Assembly (NCBI GenBank): GCA_943788165.1
Contig: CALSPF010000001.1
Span: forward strand, 62,001-126,000
Length of the DNA stretch: 64,000 nt
Reading direction: 5' to 3'
DNA from: an uncultured Flavobacteriaceae bacterium
GTDB lineage: Bacteria; Bacteroidota; Bacteroidia; Flavobacteriales; Flavobacteriaceae
Part shown: in pieces, positions 37,001 to 42,751 of the stretch
Position numbering within the stretch: the first letter of the stretch is position 1
Layout of the letters: each line of letters begins with the position of its first letter
Made by a program: the position numbers and the translations under genes
Notes under the pieces: generated by a model
What the model was told of the DNA's origin: nothing
Database searches by the model: none
What the model saw: only the letters and a program-made list of their open reading frames with translations

Positions 37001-39866
37001 TTATAGAGGAAGCGGATAAAGCAATGTCGGTAGGAGCACGATTACTTCCATCAATCACAATATTTTTGACACTCGCAAGGGATGATCCTCCGCTATATGA
37101 AGGAAGCGTATGGTCGTTTATATACCATCCGCTACCATAACCAGCTGAACTAAAGTGTCCGTTAATGTCATTCTGCCAAATCGATCCATCTGAGATGCCC
37201 TTTTCACCAATTAAACGATGAACTACTAATTGGTTAGAACCGTTTTGATAGGTTGAAGGTGAGGTGAAATTATACACCTCTGTTCCATCATCATCTTTAA
37301 AACTAAAATTAAAATTAGCAATTCGTCCATAATAGCCTCCACCATATCGAGCCCACCCATAAAAAGTAAATTCATGTAAATCATTAATACTATAACTTTG
37401 ATTGAACGTTATTTCTGCTGTAGCGGGTGAGTTAAAAGTGTAACTATTATTATTTGTTTTATTTTGAAGTAGATTAATTACCAGTCGATCGTCTCCAAAA
37501 TTATTTTGATGATGAGTATCTGTGGTTGAAGCTCCTGCTAGATTAGTAGTTGCTACATCGATTACCGATCCTCCGTCAGGAGCAACAATCATGTGGATGG
37601 CTTTTAAGGTTTGATGCCCTCCAGAATTTTCAGTAATTACAATTTTTTTAATTCGCTTATTGCTGCCAAGTGAGGGAAGGCTAAGGTAAGCAGCTGTATT
37701 GCTAGAACTGACAATAGTTCCACCATTTAATTCTAAAGCAGAAGTAGAAGCATAATCCAAATCACCACTCAGATCATTTTCATTTACCGTATAACGAAAG
37801 GTCAAAACTGTAGAGCCAGAGCCTGAAAAATAGGTTGCATAAGAATCTGAGTCTCCAGTTTCTAGGAGCAATCGAGGAGAACCACTAACGGTAACGGCAT
37901 TATCAAATGTTACTTGAATATCAATGGGTTCACCAATTCTGTATGTACCATTGGGGTTGTTTGATGTTACCTGAGTAATCGAGGATTCTGTAAGGTCATT
38001 AATGCTAACGGTAAAAGCTTCTTGATACGAATCCGTTCCATCGGATGTTTGCACACGGATGTTGTAACTGCTTTTGGTTTCGAAGTCGAACACAGCATTG
38101 GTAAGTAAGTTCGCTCCGCTAATGAAGAAACTATTGTTGTCGGTAGAACCATCTCCAGCGACCAGTGAATAGGTGAAGGTGTCTCCACTATCAACATCCG
38201 TTGTAGTTAAACCACCAACAGCAGCTCCTGAAGCAAGATTTTCGTTTACAGAAAATGAAGATAAAGCAATATCGGTAGGCGCATCGTTTACATCGTTAGT
38301 GGTAATGGTAAATGCCTCTTGATAGGTGTCTGTGCCATCAGAAGTTTGGATTCTTATACTATAGCTGCTTTTAGTTTCGTAGTCTAACGTTGCAGCAGTA
38401 ATCAAATTCGTTCCATTAATGGAGAAACTTCCATTATCAGAAGAGCCAGTTCCAGAGACCAGGGTATAGGTATGAGAATCTCCGCTATCGACATCGGTAG
38501 AAGTAAATCCACCTACTGTTGTTCCCAAAGCAACATTTTCGCTAACGGAACTAGCCGATAGAGAAATATCAGTGGGGGCATTATTTATATTATTTGATGG
38601 GTCAATATTTGTAAATGTACCAAACTGATGCTGGTTGCTAATTGTATTGTATTGGGGGTTTGATGAGTTTTGTGGTAATGAGTAAGCGAAACGAAAGTAA
38701 TCGCCTCCACCATATTCTTGGTATCTAAATTTAAACTCGTACCAAGTGTCTTTGTCTAGGGTTGCAGTACCATAGACATATGAACAGCATCCATATTGAG
38801 ATGTAATCATGGACCAATTGTCGTTAGAACTTTCTCTGTACATGGTTTCAGATGAATCATCTGCTATTGTTCTAAAGCTGTAAACACCTGACTTATTCGG
38901 CTTAAACCAACCGGTATATTCAACAGCAAAATAGTCACCATTCCATTGGCCAGGATGACCTCCATTCAAACCAGTTTCGCCATAAGGAGAAACCTCTCCA
39001 CTAGAATATAGAGTTGTGCCTGGCTGGTTAATATCAAACATAGCGTCCATTTCGGCGTTGTTGCTGCCGCCGCTACTGTAATTAACTCCATTATGTGATG
39101 AATTTTGACCATTGCCATAATGAGTTTTGAGAGATTTAAAATTAATATACCCTTCACCACTACTATTTGTGGGAGACTGATTTTCGTAACTGTAAAGCTG
39201 TTGAACTTCATTTGCCGTGAGCGCAACATTCCAAATATTCAAGTCATCTGCCTTTCCTTGATAATAATTACCGCTTGAGTAATTTTCCCAAGCTTTACCT
39301 AAAACAAGACCATAGGTGTTAACAGTGAAAATGCCGCCACCATTTAAATTACTAAGTAATTCTCCATCACGATAAACCTTCCTCGAACTTCCATCGTAGA
39401 CAAATACAAATTGATGCCAATTGCCGTCATTTGATGTGTTGTCAGGTATGTCAAAACCAGCGTTACATCGATTAAAATTCATTGTTGAGCCAGCTCTAAT
39501 AATTGGACCAGCACTCCCACTACAGCTTTGATATCCAAGGCCTATTAAATCTGTCTGTGAGCTGCTCGTTTGGTTTAGCCATAAACTGATTGAAAAAACA
39601 TTGTTAATTTGACTTGCCATTGAGTTACCGAAGTAAAAATAGTCGTTGCCATCAAAAGAGTAAGCTGAATTTGTATTGTTAAACCGATCGGATGTCAAGC
39701 TTGGTGAACCAAAAACTTCACCGTTATTGCTAGAGCCACTCGAATCAATTGCATTTCCACTGAATTGATATGAACCAACAAGGCTTCCAGTTCGCGGAAT
39801 TTGTGCATGCACAATACTAGTTGAAAAGGTAAAGAAAATTATAAGGAACAATAGCCTTTTTATCAT
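22008..39866 (-). CDS. Giant T9SS-secreted adhesin with cadherin-like repeats and inserted LamG/PA14 domains
   Basis: A 5952-residue secreted surface protein. Its order is: signal peptide (MIKRLLFLIIFF..., cleaved after VHA); LamG-like domain (about 23-229); PA14-like domain (235-419); about 29 cadherin-like repeats of about 97 residues (PTDIxLS...EN...FxISG...DFETK...VxVND); an Ig-like domain (5226-5336); a long Asp-rich thrombospondin type-3 calcium-binding region (5336-5861); and a C-terminal gliding-motility/CHU_C-type (T9SS type B) sorting domain ending GWLYIFN. Six more LamG domains lie near 1194-1426, 1874-2089, 2304-2543, 3257-3476, 3789-4003 and 4616-4823, and a second PA14 near 2769-2946. 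I chose Met at 39866 because it starts a good signal peptide; the upstream ATG at 39926 lies above the promoter. The role is inferred as adhesion or gliding. Confidence 0.93.
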   Translation of the reverse strand: MIKRLLFLIIFFTFSTSIVHAQIPRTGSLVGSYQFSGNAIDSSGSSNNGEVFGSPSLTSDRFNNTNSAYSFDGNDYFYFGNSMASQINNVFSISLWLNQTSSSQTDLIGLGYQSCSGSAGPIIRAGSTMNFNRCNAGFDIPDNTSNDGNWHQFVFVYDGSSRKVYRDGELLSNLNGGGIFTVNTYGLVLGKAWENYSSGNYYQGKADDLNIWNVALTANEVQQLYSYENQSPTNSSGEGYINFKSLKTHYGNGQNSSHNGVNYSSGGSNNAEMDAMFDINQPGTTLYSSGEVSPYGETGLNGGHPGQWNGDYFAVEYTGWFKPNKSGVYSFRTIADDSSETMYRESSNDNWSMITSQYGCCSYVYGTATLDKDTWYEFKFRYQEYGGGDYFRFAYSLPQNSSNPQYNTISNQHQFGTFTNIDPSNNINNAPTDISLSASSVSENVALGTTVGGFTSTDVDSGDSHTYTLVSGTGSSDNGSFSINGTNLITAATLDYETKSSYSIRIQTSDGTDTYQEAFTITTNDVNDAPTDIALSSFSVNENLASGAAVGGLTTTDVDSGDTFTYSLVAGDGSTDNNSFFISGANLLTNAVFDFETKSSYNIRVQTSDGTDSYQEAFTVSINDLTESSITQVTSNNPNGTYRIGEPIDIQVTFDNAVTVSGSPRLLLETGDSDSYATYFSGSGSTVLTFRYTVNENDLSGDLDYASTSALELNGGTIVSSSNTAAYLSLPSLGSNKRIKKIVITENSGGHQTLKAIHMIVAPDGGSVIDVATTNLAGASTTDTHHQNNFGDDRLVINLLQNKTNNNSYTFNSPATAEITFNQSYSINDLHEFTFYGWARYGGGYYGRIANFNFSFKDDDGTEVYNFTSPSTYQNGSNQLVVHRLIGEKGISDGSIWQNDINGHFSSAGYGSGWYINDHTLPSYSGGSSLASVKNIVIDGSNRAPTDIALSASSINENVANGTTIGGFTTTDADSSDSFTYTIVSGDESADNDRFSISGANLLTNTALDFETKSSYNIRVQTSDGTNSYQEAFTITVNDVNEVPSDITLSASAVDENLASGTVVGGLSTTDADNGNTFTYTLVGGGSDNANFTISGANLVTAAVLDFETKSSYSVVIQTSDGSSTYSKTFGITINNANDTPTDIALSANAVDENITIGTTVGGLTTTDVDSGDTFTYTLVDGVGSDDNTSFSISGGSGGSYALDFDGSNDHVTTSIDADRNVMPFTTWSGWIKPTGTSGWQVIFGMEDGHWDRMLIIESGSLQLSMGHTGGRWQTGVNVLPNVWQHVVAVYDNGSMRMYFNGTEYSTGNDEGNHSSTGMFTIGGNQTHSPYNYFRGLIDEVAVWDEALTAAEITALYNAGSGLDASANGGNYLSSDNLVGYFKMNEGTGNTLTDASGNGNTATLDNMNASSDWVAGTIAPTSQNQGSGTDLLTAAVFDHETKSSYNIRVQTSDGTNSYQEAFTITVNDVNEVPSDITLSASAVDENLASGTVVGGLSTTDADNGNTFTYTLVGGGSDNANFSISGANLVTAAVLDFETKSSYSVVIQTSDGLSTYSKTFSIAVNNANDTPTDIALSDNAVDENLASGTVVGGLSTTDADSGDNFIYTLVGGGSDNANFSISGTNLVTAAELDFETKSSYSVVIQTSDGSSTYSKTFTIAVNNANDTPTDISLSANAVDENLASGTVVGGLSTTDADNGNIFTYTLVGGGSDNANFSISGANLVTAAVLDFETQSSYSVVIQTSDGSATYSKTFTIAVNDANDTPTNIALSNTAFLEGIASGSALATITTTDQDPTDIHSFSLANSGDSQDDDNGSFTISGTLLFTSTTLDYETKTSYNIYLKVSDGTSDFEKAFTISVTNVLEPITDIGFEVASVVTDGLVLHLDAADSNSYSGTGNTWNDLSGNNNDVSLQNAGSISFDSGGKFFNTGNNGYFSKTNGNNIPIGNSNYTLVVYVNQPQWGDRNGFISIGGYGSSNKSNALRTMGGSYAFSHYWWGNDLGPISNQVSLNNWLFIVAKFDGTTRSVWVNGILAGQDTPSGHNVLNSDIQISKTLGSEYQKGKIKAALIYDRALSEQEIIDSYNYFNGNTSMSISTNTISINEEVSIGTVAATLTATDSDTTDFTFSLVNGNGSNDQHNSFFTVSDTQLLVASNIDFETTSSLNIYVQASDGNSTFSKAFTVNVNDVNEGVPSDISLSSSAFLEDIVSGTTIASLTVVDPDTSATHTYTLINSGDAQDDDNSHFSINGTSLVSNGTFDFETKKSYNIYLSVTDGLTSYEEAFTLTVSDTNEAPTEIIVTTGSSTNTGIKTTDLILHLDASNPNSYSGSGNTWNDLSGNGNHFTIHGATYNTAGYFDFDGINDLTRSSSTLDLRGYNQISVQVYLKSENTSIHGMAYEHSANWNSNLSGFGLAMHTNGFSFSLNEHHTNHNSGIGPRNYWANVGSNWHTSTNIFSVISDPSGRLAYVNGTIREFNQQFQNSTSTNNATFLNDYFYLAARGSENGDWAGSSTFFNGQIQSLLIYGSKLTQEEVAQNYAAITNASSLSTSTSDLLVEENAAIGTLIANLAVVDQDSNNTHTFSMVDGLGDIGRDNTSVTVSGTQLIVNGTVDYEASPYLLVNVGVNDGVNTFTSSFTIVITDISAPTDIDLSNTVFQEDTSAGTAIATLTAVNVDANFNNHIFSLATSTGTLDEDNGSFIVSGTSLVTSGTFDYEIKSSYNIYLKVTDGIANYFEAFTLTVSDTNEPPTGINFAYPFVDENVPLGTSVFGLSSSSQSGEGYINYKSYKTHNGNGSNSTFDGYTYSGLANSVTELEAMLDTNYSGTTLTHSGETEAYSSAGFIDGRAPHWSSSYYAVLHYGWFQAQETGTYTFEISSDDGSALWIDGVPIIFRPCCGSSTVNVSLTSDQWYYFETKWQEYTGGDYMRLRYRTPSSSSYKYVGADSNTLKVTNVEPIFDVLTTTDPDTGNIHTYSLVAGEGDDDNGSFTVSGTSLVTAGELDYETKNSYTVRLETFDGVNSFSDAFVIAIQDVNDNAPIAMALSSSTLNEDVLSGTLVAEISSTDTDTNDVNDFTYSLVAGDGTNDTDNDHFTINGTSLVSSGTFDFEPMSDPNLYIVIEVNDGSFTYSQTFVIGVVDRDDSPTVIALDNTAIFENIPLATAIASLTTEDQNPGDTHTYSLVATNSMEDDDNGSFTVSGTQLLTNAEFDFETKNTYNIYLQVSDGTGTRDYYEAFTITVSDTNEAPTEIDFAGGAGSTSGGGGTTSATGLIVHLDASNAASTATPNSSWIDLSGNGNHGDILAGVSFQNKTFKTSNAGGRSGIRVGPLPTILKASYSFTIVVKVTPQSTSGNILGLASDSQHGGWNAPVIPTANSKVFPGLHNAHGQFQRPYDIGTTYEYVYSYNHTNSEHKFYENGELVNTRTVGFGAANTPGYLFLGDDNPGCCGNYEGVHSADFVGDFHRFMVYNQVLTDQQIAGLYQSASFDENAAIGSVVGDLFTIDQDTDNSYIYTLVNGDGTNDINNTSFTVSGTQLIVNELFDYESIQELYINVQVNDGLNTLTDSATIQINDVNDNAPTAMAISTNTLNEDIVSGTVVSVVSSTDADTDAVNNFTYSLVAGDGTNDQHNSRFIINENTLISSGTFDFEAVIDPTIYLNLEVNDGLFTYTQAVTLSLLNTNDAPTDIALSNTTIFENIPLATAIASLTTEDQNAGDIHTYTLAPTNTNEDDDNGSFTVSGTQLLTNDSFDFETKNSYNIYLKVSDGTGTIDYYEAFTITVSNVNEAPTSINIMPDGVSLDGLVVHLDAGNTSSYPGTGNTWYDLSGNGNHFNKNTATFVNSGFGYMDYNGSYSHSINSISSTFEDGYTAIILMKYNSFSGGSFQYNGSSGHINFYNGGQNRLRWETNGGNAISSQNTLNTNEWYLFAGTHEGITSMNQSGSAKIYINGILDRDVNLTANPSTNAVMRLGEYAGAMNGSISAFLFYNRELTADEITEITDFYSNRVTGIGSSSSSGGGTVEENASIGTLISELTVSDEDTNNTHLFSLVDGAGDIGRNNTSVTVSGTQLLVNGTIDYESTPYLLVNIQVTDGNNSLTSSFTINVVDQNDIAPTAIGLSTTTFAEDIASGSVIATLSATDIDTASLNSFSFSLVSGDGINDASNSKFIISGNTLVTSGTFDYETAASHAIYLQVNDGANTFNQAFTLSITDQNDAPTDINLSANAVDENIASGTVVGGLSTTDADNGNTFTYTLLSGGSDNANFSISGANLVTAAVLDFETQSSYSVVIQTSDGSATYSKTFTIAVNNANDTPTDIGLSANTVDENLASGTVVGGLSTTDADNGDTFTYTLVGGGSDNANFSISGTNLVTAAELDFETKSSYSVVIQTSDGSSTYSKTFTIAVNDANDTPTSIALSNTAFLEGIASGSALATITTTDQDTADTHTFTLVSSGDAQDDDNASFTVSGTSLITNDTLDFETKSTYALFLEVNDGISQYTDAFSLTVSDTNDTAPTAIGLSTTTFAEDIASGSVIATLSATDIDTASLNSFSYSLVSGDGINDASNSKFIISGNTLVTSGTFDYETAASHAIYLQVNDGANTFNQAFTIAVNNTNEAPTEINLAANATVITSDLILHLDASNTTSYGGSGNTWYDLSGNGNHATLSGPTYNTEGYFEFDGNDVIQSINASSYSNLTIEIWMYDNISSGQRDILTYNGNAGSYTFSGLNNFRTDGNGLGAAQFYPSLISNQWVRFAYVKNEKVFINNTKSLKQNGNDNPYGSLSFGNARSDVRNKFRGKISRILVYQTSLTDDELDENYAAFENQYNGGSSSSSSNGGDTVEENASIGTLISELTVSDEDTNNTHVFSLVDGAGDIGRNNASVTVSGTQLLVNGTIDYESTPYLLVNIQVTDGSNSLTSSFTINVVDQNDTAPTAIGLSTTTFAEDIASGSVVATLSATDIDTASLNSFSYSLVSGDGINDASNSKFIISGNTLVISGTFDYETAASHAIYLQVNDGANTFNQAFTLSITDQNDAPTDILLSQTAINENTPIGSLVANLSVLDQDVLNNHVFTLYNSGDTQDDDNGSFTISGTSLLTNVDFDYETQTSHNIYVRVNDGLSNYFEAFTIYITDLNEVPTNISLSSGSSVTFSNVTSINDNEALNAIIGTLQTTDEDQNDTYTYALVNGNGTNDSDNTLFTLNGNQLILNTNLDYKLQTSVNINMQVSDGTNFFIKSFSFMIVDKTGPRLSALSIADDNGTITLQFDEAAFNTPSAIGSLTALDFAISITGGTASLTSNIPNSVTFDGTQYILGLTIQGATTGDETVLVSVAPNAVFDALGNAASGLQNNTITLHGDADSDGVLDSIDICPDTPVGETADVNGCAESQKDPDNDGVSGSSDNCPNTYNPSQTDNDNDGIGDPCDPDDDNDGVVDTVDNCQFVANPNQEDVDTDGIGDVCDLDNDNDGIEDTVEIALGLDPLDPDNDDDGINDADEIALGLDPLSSDSDNDGIDDAQDAFPLDVTEWIDTDNDDIGNNTDTDDDGDGYLDTSEIECQADPLDANSLPDDFDLDFNPDCLDEDDDNDGVLDTDDEFPYNQEEWIDNDGDGLGDNADFDDDNDTFSDDEDAFPLDATEWIDTDNDSIGNNTDTDDDGDGYPDTVEVECLADPLDANSLPDDFDLDFIPDCLDEDDDNDGFLDTEDDFPFDPKEWFDSDGDGLGNNIDPDDDNDTFLDEEDAFPFDAFEWLDTDRDGLGNNADTDDDNDGYLDLDEIECGSNPLSRRSRPSDFDGDYIPDCTDEDDDNDGVLDAIDAFPLNPYESVDTDGDSFGDNADWDSDNDGVPDSMDAFPNDPNESKDTDGDGIGDNTDLDKNNDGYPEGQIFVSSVLTPKSTGAESMWKVINIDEYNYSVIKIFSPDGSMVFKVVNYKNDWRGTHYDTGEALPTGPYLYQIYLGKDQDPISGWLYIFN
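22285..23860 (-). repeat. Thrombospondin type-3 repeat-coding tract
   Basis: About 1.6 kb encoding Asp-rich units such as DTDNDSIGNNTDTDDDGDGY, alternating with DAFPLDATEW-type linkers and two near-identical LADPLDANSLPDDFDLDF segments. These bind calcium in known proteins and would form a stiff stalk just before the sorting signal. The repetitive codon pattern creates long but meaningless open frames on the opposite strand. Confidence 0.85.
24802..25416 (-). repeat. Long direct repeat, copy 1 (adhesin)
   Basis: About 615 bp that align without gaps to 27250-27864 (offset exactly 2448 bp) with only scattered substitutions. It codes for parts of three cadherin-like repeats and the Ser-rich linker before a LamG insertion. 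A third, shorter copy aligns at 26089-26377 (offset 1251 bp). Confidence 0.85.
26089..26377 (-). repeat. Direct repeat, short copy (adhesin)
   Basis: About 289 bp aligning without gaps to 24838-25126 and to the matching part of 27250-27864. It encodes one full cadherin-like repeat (APTAIGLSTTTFAED type). Confidence 0.8.
26671..27249 (-). repeat. 291-bp tandem cadherin repeats (VDENLASGTVVGG type)
   Basis: Two tandem 291-bp (97-residue) units. Near-identical units recur at about 34580-35450 (three copies) and 36430-36750 (one copy). The unit at about 26965-27240 and the one at about 34585-34860 differ by only a few bases although they are 7.6 kb apart. Confidence 0.8.
27250..27864 (-). repeat. 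Long direct repeat, copy 2 (adhesin)
   Basis: The second copy of the 615-bp block starting at 24802. Both copies end in a run coding for several Ser and Gly residues at the edge of a LamG insertion. Confidence 0.85.
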
Positions 39867-40314
39867 TCGACGAAAAGTTTGAATAAAAATATTTAATATC
39901 AAATTTACAATTTCCCTATTGCACAAAAGGCTTCAACCGCTCTCTGTCCTCATTACAGCATTCATAAGAAACTCATTTGCGCGATATGAAACAAAAAGAC
40001 TAAGAATATTTAATGTTGATAATCATCAAGTTAGAAATATGACTAATTTTATGTGAATATGAAACACTTTAAAAGGAGTAGAATTGTTTTATTATCACTA
40101 ATTGATCTGACTTTATGCTTTCCAATACAATTAAAAATAATTAAAGTTCGAGTCAAATTTATATATAATTTCACTTGCATAAATCTAACATTACGTTTAA
40201 TTATAAATAGTTTATTTATCATTAAGCACCTATATAATTTTTATGAAGCGCCTGATTAGACACTGCATTTTCAATGCATATTTTCAATTTATTTTTTAAA
40301 AGATTTTTGCAAAT
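39867..40314. other. AT-rich divergent intergenic region
   Basis: About 450 bp without a convincing gene between the adhesin and the AraC-type regulator. Apart from the adhesin promoter near 39900 I see only AT-rich sequence. A 68-codon frame at 40053-40259 has no family resemblance and is not called. No clear -7/-33 pair could be fixed for the AraC gene. Confidence 0.6.
39900..39907 (-). promoter_or_regulatory. -7 promoter element of adhesin operon
   Basis: On the minus strand TAAATTTG fits TAnnTTTG, and a TTTTG lies 16 bases further upstream (CAAAA at 39924-39928). Transcription would begin near 39893, leaving a leader of about 27 nt to the ATG at 39866. This excludes the longer start at 39926. 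Confidence 0.55.
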
Positions 40315-41478
40315 ATGAAACATATATGGATTGTAGGATATTTACTATATTTGTTAAATATGTTAACAAACGGTCTTTTTGCTACTACAATACTGATCGG
40401 GTCACTTTTGATCTTAATCATGTTGCTTTCTGGACGAACAAATCTCAAGGTGAATTTCTATCTTATAATGTTGTTGTTCCAACTTATTTTACATCGCATA
40501 GTCATTTTATATATCTCAACAAATATGTATGATGTTAATATATCAGATAAGTATCCTGCTGCATTATCTATTATGTTCTTTCCCTGCTGGTATTTGTATA
40601 TCCGCACATTATTATCAAGCCACATTGAGGTTTATAAAGACCTTACCCATTTCATCATTCCTTTTTTTATTACACTAACCAGTTTGTTTTTTTTTGAAAC
40701 GCCCTATAAGTATAACATAATTGCGGTCACTACTTTAGGATTATATTATATTGTAATCATATTTAAATTAATAAAAGCTAAAACAGACGCCTTTATTTTG
40801 AAAGACAAATTTCTTGAGCGATGGGTTTATATATTATATTTCGTCTTTGTCACCATATATTTTTCTGGATTAATTTTAAAATTTTCTTCTGGAGTAGATT
40901 CAGATCAATGGTTAATTGATTTCTATATTTTAACATCAATTATTTGGATGTTTTTATTCCTGTATATTTTTTTAAACCCAATCATCATGTACGGGAGAAT
41001 TTTATTAATTCAAAGCCTTGTCAAACAAGAAAATAATACTCGTTTTTGGAAGTTTGACACGTCGAAAGAGATTACTAATAAGCACCAGTATATCCAAAAT
41101 ATCATCAAAGAAAACACTTCCGATTTGATTTATAAAATCATTGCTCTTCAGGCTAACGATAAGTTAATCAAGGAACATGATTTTAGTGTAAACTTTATAG
41201 CATCCCAATTAGCAATTCCAAAATCTCATGTAAGTTATTTATTTAATTATCATTGTTTATATAAGGGTATAGATTATATCAACCTAGTCAAAGTTTTAAA
41301 ATCGATGCGGCTAATTACAAATGGGTACTTAGAGAACAGAACAATTGACTCTCTGTCTTTTGAGTGTGGCTTTAATTCACGAATTACTTTTTTCAATAAT
41401 TTTAAAAAATTAAATGGCATTAGCCCTAAAGAGTTTGCAAAAAAAACGTTTGGTGGTAAAATAACTAACAATGAATAA
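40315..41478 (+). CDS. Membrane-bound AraC-family transcriptional regulator
   Basis: A 387-residue regulator with an N-terminal membrane domain and a C-terminal AraC-type DNA-binding domain. Seven or so hydrophobic helices fill residues 1-235. The DNA-binding part (about 285-382) shows two helix-turn-helix units: FSVNFIASQLAIPKSHVSYL and, after a linker helix, TIDSLSFECGFNSRITFFNN, then the typical end FKKLNGISPKEFAKK. Such membrane-embedded AraC proteins are frequent in Bacteroidota; how they signal is poorly known. The 3' end overlaps the beta-helix gene by 8 bp, so regulator and effectors are one operon. The gene looks more AT-rich than its downstream neighbours, which could reflect separate acquisition. 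Confidence 0.85.
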   Translation: MKHIWIVGYLLYLLNMLTNGLFATTILIGSLLILIMLLSGRTNLKVNFYLIMLLFQLILHRIVILYISTNMYDVNISDKYPAALSIMFFPCWYLYIRTLLSSHIEVYKDLTHFIIPFFITLTSLFFFETPYKYNIIAVTTLGLYYIVIIFKLIKAKTDAFILKDKFLERWVYILYFVFVTIYFSGLILKFSSGVDSDQWLIDFYILTSIIWMFLFLYIFLNPIIMYGRILLIQSLVKQENNTRFWKFDTSKEITNKHQYIQNIIKENTSDLIYKIIALQANDKLIKEHDFSVNFIASQLAIPKSHVSYLFNYHCLYKGIDYINLVKVLKSMRLITNGYLENRTIDSLSFECGFNSRITFFNNFKKLNGISPKEFAKKTFGGKITNNE

Positions 41479-42751
41479 ACGCCTCTTTTTCCTACTTGTA
41501 TTAATTTTGATTGTAGTGTTTTACTTTCTGCGAAGTGAAACCCTTCCTAGTTATTCTCCAACAAGAGATTATATTGATTTAGAAGCTGAACTGGTGGAAC
41601 AATTTATCCTAGCCAAAGACAGTTCTGTAATTGAGTTACCTGCCGGACATTTCTTGTTTTCTCAATCCCTGAGCCTAGACAATAAAAGCCACCTTACCAT
41701 CAAAGGACAAGGCATGGATAAAACAGTCCTTTCGTTTAAAGGGCAAACTTCTGGGGCTGAGGGAATAAAAATAACCAACAGTAAAAATATAGTGTTAGAA
41801 GACTTTGCCATTGAAGATGCCGTTGGAGATAACCTTAAAATTAGTGATTCCGATTCTGTAGTCATGCGCCGCATTCGATCCGCCTGGACGGGGCAAGTTT
41901 CGGTTCAAAACGGAGCTTATGCTTTATACCCCGTTTTGTGTTCTAATGTTTTGATTGAAGAATGCGAAGCCATAGGTTCTTCTGATGCAGGAATTTATAT
42001 TGGCCAATCGAATAATGTCATTATCCGAAACAACAAAGCCTTTTACAATGTGGCTGGAATTGAAAGTGAAAACAGTAATAATGTTGAAATTTATGGAAAT
42101 GAAGCCTACGAAAACACCAGTGGTTTATTGATTTTTAATCTTCCTGAATTAACGGTATATGGTTCTAATATAAATGCCCATCACAATAAAGTGTACAATA
42201 ATAATCTCACCAATTTTGCGGTAAAAGGATCCATTATTAGTGCTGTACCCAAGGGGGCAGGAGTGGTTATAATGGCCACCAAAGATGTACAGTTTCACAA
42301 TAATGTTGTTGAAAATCACAAAACAGTGAATCTCTGTGTAGTGAGTTATGAGATTTTTGCGGCAGATGAAGACGAACTTGGACAAGAGACCGTTACTGAC
42401 GAAGCCCTGGCAAGAGGATTGCGTGCCATCGAAAACGATTATGCCAAGGACGATAACTACAACCCATATCCTGGGCGGGTTAGTATTCATGACAACACTT
42501 TCAACAATGCAAATTTATTGCCCACCTTTTCCAACGATTTTGGCTTACTTTGGTTGTATAAAAATAAAGCCTCAATACCAGACATCGCATATGATGGGAT
42601 CATCTCTCCATACGGATCTTTGCAAGATGATGAACACAAGCTATGTATTCGCAACAATGCAAATGCTTCTTTTGTTTATCTCGATGCATCGCATGATTTC
42701 GAGGGTTTTACCTCAGATAAAACACCCTTTGACTGTAAACTGAATGAGTAA
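41471..42751 (+). CDS. Parallel beta-helix repeat protein paired with diheme cytochrome
   Basis: A 426-residue envelope protein. A single N-terminal hydrophobic segment (MNKRLFFLLVLILIVVFYFL) acts as anchor or signal. The body is a right-handed parallel beta-helix with the usual short turns (SNNVIIRNNKAFYNVAGIES, SNNVEIYGNEAYENTSGLLI). The protein matches the beta-helix family that is regularly encoded next to the HNE_0200/SO2930 cytochrome family, and that cytochrome gene follows with an 8-bp overlap. The substrate and activity of the pair are not known; periplasmic polysaccharide or alkyl-compound processing would be speculation. It overlaps the AraC gene by 8 bp upstream. Confidence 0.8.
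   Translation: MNKRLFFLLVLILIVVFYFLRSETLPSYSPTRDYIDLEAELVEQFILAKDSSVIELPAGHFLFSQSLSLDNKSHLTIKGQGMDKTVLSFKGQTSGAEGIKITNSKNIVLEDFAIEDAVGDNLKISDSDSVVMRRIRSAWTGQVSVQNGAYALYPVLCSNVLIEECEAIGSSDAGIYIGQSNNVIIRNNKAFYNVAGIESENSNNVEIYGNEAYENTSGLLIFNLPELTVYGSNINAHHNKVYNNNLTNFAVKGSIISAVPKGAGVVIMATKDVQFHNNVVENHKTVNLCVVSYEIFAADEDELGQETVTDEALARGLRAIENDYAKDDNYNPYPGRVSIHDNTFNNANLLPTFSNDFGLLWLYKNKASIPDIAYDGIISPYGSLQDDEHKLCIRNNANASFVYLDASHDFEGFTSDKTPFDCKLNE

Noticed and set aside
40053..40259. 68-codon open frame in the AT-rich gap before the AraC gene
   Set aside because: Composition follows the AT-rich background, there is no family resemblance or convincing promoter, and such frames are expected by chance.
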